DNA from: Halovivax sp. | Lineage (GTDB): Archaea > Halobacteriota > Halobacteria > Halobacteriales > Natrialbaceae | Assembly: GCA_007135505.1 (NCBI GenBank) | Contig: SLIS01000221.1 | Coordinates: 1-6,862, forward strand | Reading direction: 5' to 3' | DNA: 6,862 nucleotides | The notes under the pieces: model-generated | Seen by the model: only the letters and a program-made list of their open reading frames with translations | The model's database searches: none | What the model was told of the DNA's origin: nothing | Position numbers and translations under genes: made by a program | Part shown: piece by piece, positions 5,808 through 6,862 of the stretch | Numbering within the stretch: the first letter of the stretch is position 1 | How the letters are laid out: each line of letters opens with the position of its first letter

Positions 5808-6527
5808 ATGACCGCACCTGACGACGCGACGATCGGCGTCCTCGGCGGCATGAGTAGCGAATCGACCCGCGAGTACTACCGGAACATAGATGCCCGCATC
5901 AACGAGTCCCGCGGTGGTCACCACGCCGGCGATCTCGTGATCCGGAGCGTCAACTTCGCGACGATCGAACGCTGTATTCGCGACGAGCGGTGGGACGAAG
6001 CGGCGTCGCTTCTCGCCGATGCCGCGCTCGATCTGGAGAACGCCGGCGCCGACTTCGTGGTCATGGCGACGAACACGATGCACCGCGTCGCACCACAAAT
6101 CGTCGACGCGCTGTCGATCCCGTTCGTCCACATCGTCGACGTCACCGTCGAGGCGATCCGGGCTGGCGGCATCGAGACCGTCGGGGTGCTCGGCACCCGA
6201 CCGGTGATGGAGGGGTCGTTCTACCACGATCGGTTCGACTCACACGGTATCGAGACGATCGTCCCCGATCCCGACGACCGCGAGGCGATCGATCGCATCA
6301 TCTTCGACGAGTTGACCAGCGGGGACGTGCGAGACACGTCCCGCGAGCGATACCTCGCGGTGATCGATGACCTCGTCGAACGCGGCGCTGGGGGAATCGT
6401 CCTCGGGTGTACCGAAATCGAGTTACTAATCGAGCAGGACGACCGGCCGGAAACGCCGATGTTCGACACGACGGCGCTTCACGTCGAACGAGCGGTCGAG
6501 TTGCATCTCGGCGGCCTCGGGGACTGA
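5808..6527 (+). CDS. Aspartate/glutamate racemase family protein, YgeA type
   Basis: A 239-residue cytoplasmic, cofactor-independent racemase. It aligns along its full length with E. coli YgeA as I remember it: IGVLGGMSSEST (9-20), TNTMHRV (88-94), PFVHIVD (105-111), GVLGTRPVME (126-135), FYHDRF (138-143), IIFDEL (164-169), GCTEIELL (200-207), FDTTALH near the C-terminus. Classic aspartate racemases use a Cys/Cys pair; here the first position is T88 and the second C201, with A87 just before the Thr. YgeA, a reported L-aspartate/L-glutamate-specific racemase, likewise has Thr plus Cys, so the activity may be preserved and one-sided in substrate use. The start is fixed by the Shine-Dalgarno site 9 bases upstream. 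It probably shares a transcript with the preceding EVE-like gene. Family is secure; exact amino acid substrate is inferred. Confidence 0.9.
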   Translation: MTAPDDATIGVLGGMSSESTREYYRNIDARINESRGGHHAGDLVIRSVNFATIERCIRDERWDEAASLLADAALDLENAGADFVVMATNTMHRVAPQIVDALSIPFVHIVDVTVEAIRAGGIETVGVLGTRPVMEGSFYHDRFDSHGIETIVPDPDDREAIDRIIFDELTSGDVRDTSRERYLAVIDDLVERGAGGIVLGCTEIELLIEQDDRPETPMFDTTALHVERAVELHLGGLGD

Positions 6528-6638
6528 CCCGGCCTGGCCGAGTCGGAGATCGTCGCGTGTTGGACAGGTTCGCGACCAGAGCGTCTTTCACGGCGTGTAC
6601 GAAGTCGTTTCCCGCTCGCTCAGGTAGGGCTCGCGACG

Positions 6639-6697
6639 GCCGGCGAACGCGTTGCAGTTACAATCGACGTGTTATGTCCCCCACACTATTCGCCGGC
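6639..6697. repeat. 9-bp inverted repeat upstream of the heliorhodopsin-like gene
   Basis: GCCGGCGAA (6639-6647) and TTCGCCGGC (6689-6697) are perfect inverted copies separated by 41 bases. The enclosed and following DNA also holds an imperfect direct repeat (GTTACAATCGACG at about 6655 and TTGTACAATCGCCG at about 6703, sharing ACAATCG) and the 8-base palindrome TTGTACAA. No clear TATA box is visible; the weak AT-rich CACTATT near 6684-6690 is about 35 bases before the ATG. These may be regulator sites of the next gene. The rest of the 195-base gap at 6528-6722 shows no credible gene. Confidence 0.4.
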
Positions 6698-6722
6698 AGC
6701 TGTTGTACAATCGCCGGTCACC

Positions 6723-6862
6723 ATGTCACAAGCGAATCCATCGGCCACCGATGCCGCCGACGCGTCTCCGGAATCCGGATCGCCGTCGACGATCCGGGAT
6801 GGGCCGCGGTACCGCCGCCTTCGTCGGTGGAACGCCGTGATGGCCGTCCTGCACTTCGTCCA
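6723..6862 (+). CDS. Probable heliorhodopsin, N-terminal fragment
   Basis: Only the first 46 codons are inside the window. A polar, flexible tail (residues 1-29) is followed by RYRRLRRWNAVMAVLHFV, the start of a membrane helix. The run of Arg residues just before the helix places the N-terminus in the cytoplasm by the positive-inside rule, the orientation of heliorhodopsins and opposite to that of bacteriorhodopsin-type proteins. The pattern R-L-R-x-x-N-x-x-x-x-x-x-H-x-x-(Q) is how helix A of heliorhodopsins starts in family members I recall. The retinal lysine in helix G lies outside the window, so photoreceptor function cannot be seen. ATG at 6723 is the first good start; no Shine-Dalgarno site is present. 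Another multi-helix membrane protein with a basic N-terminus is the alternative. Confidence 0.6.
   Translation, partial: MSQANPSATDAADASPESGSPSTIRDGPRYRRLRRWNAVMAVLHFV

Noticed and set aside
6540..6640. Minus-strand frame reading AGNDFVHAVKDALVANLSNT
   Set aside because: It looks protein-like for about 30 residues but lacks a start context and continues into a shadow of the racemase gene; a short remnant cannot be excluded but not supported.
1..6862. CRISPR arrays, insertion sequences, att sites, toxin-antitoxin pairs
   Set aside because: No regularly spaced repeats, transposase motifs, paired terminal repeats with target duplications, or small gene pairs of those kinds were seen.

Overview
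The window looks like haloarchaeal chromosome (class Halobacteria). It is GC-rich with strong G/C at third codon positions, and the predicted proteins are rich in Asp and Glu. Starts are mostly ATG, with few Shine-Dalgarno sites and AT-rich TATA-like elements close to the start codons. Two genes also point to archaea: the P-loop GTPase belongs to the archaeal/fungal Ygr210-type branch of the Obg family, and the gene cut by the right edge looks like a heliorhodopsin.

Layout. (1) Bases 1-497, plus strand: the 3' end of a gene whose reading frame joins a metallophosphoesterase GGHTH segment to the C-terminal half of a SAM-dependent methyltransferase. This is a chimera, a deletion fusion or an assembly join. 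(2) Bases 545-1882, minus strand: an FAD-dependent malate:quinone oxidoreductase, convergent with the first gene across a 47-base gap holding two hairpins. (3) Bases 1883-2351: a 469-base stretch with no credible protein gene but a dense series of inverted repeats, the best candidate here for an undescribed structured RNA. (4) Bases 2352-3266, minus: a ten-helix EamA/DMT transporter. (5) Bases 3422-3772, minus: a small VOC-fold protein, transcribed toward the transporter gene. (6) Bases 3998-5185, plus: a Ygr210/YchF-type GTPase with a TGS domain. (7) Bases 5253-5735, plus: a small standalone EVE/PUA-like protein behind a strong TATA box embedded in a perfect inverted repeat. (8) Bases 5808-6527, plus: a YgeA-type aspartate/glutamate racemase with a good Shine-Dalgarno site, probably co-transcribed with the previous gene. 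(9) Bases 6723 to the right edge, plus: the N-terminus of a probable heliorhodopsin.

Most genes are independent housekeeping or accessory units rather than one pathway. The only convincing operon-like pair is EVE-like protein plus racemase. Apart from the fused first frame, no mobile element, CRISPR array, tRNA or rRNA was recognised. The points most worth following up are the fused first gene, the structured intergenic region, and the probable heliorhodopsin with its repeat-rich upstream region.
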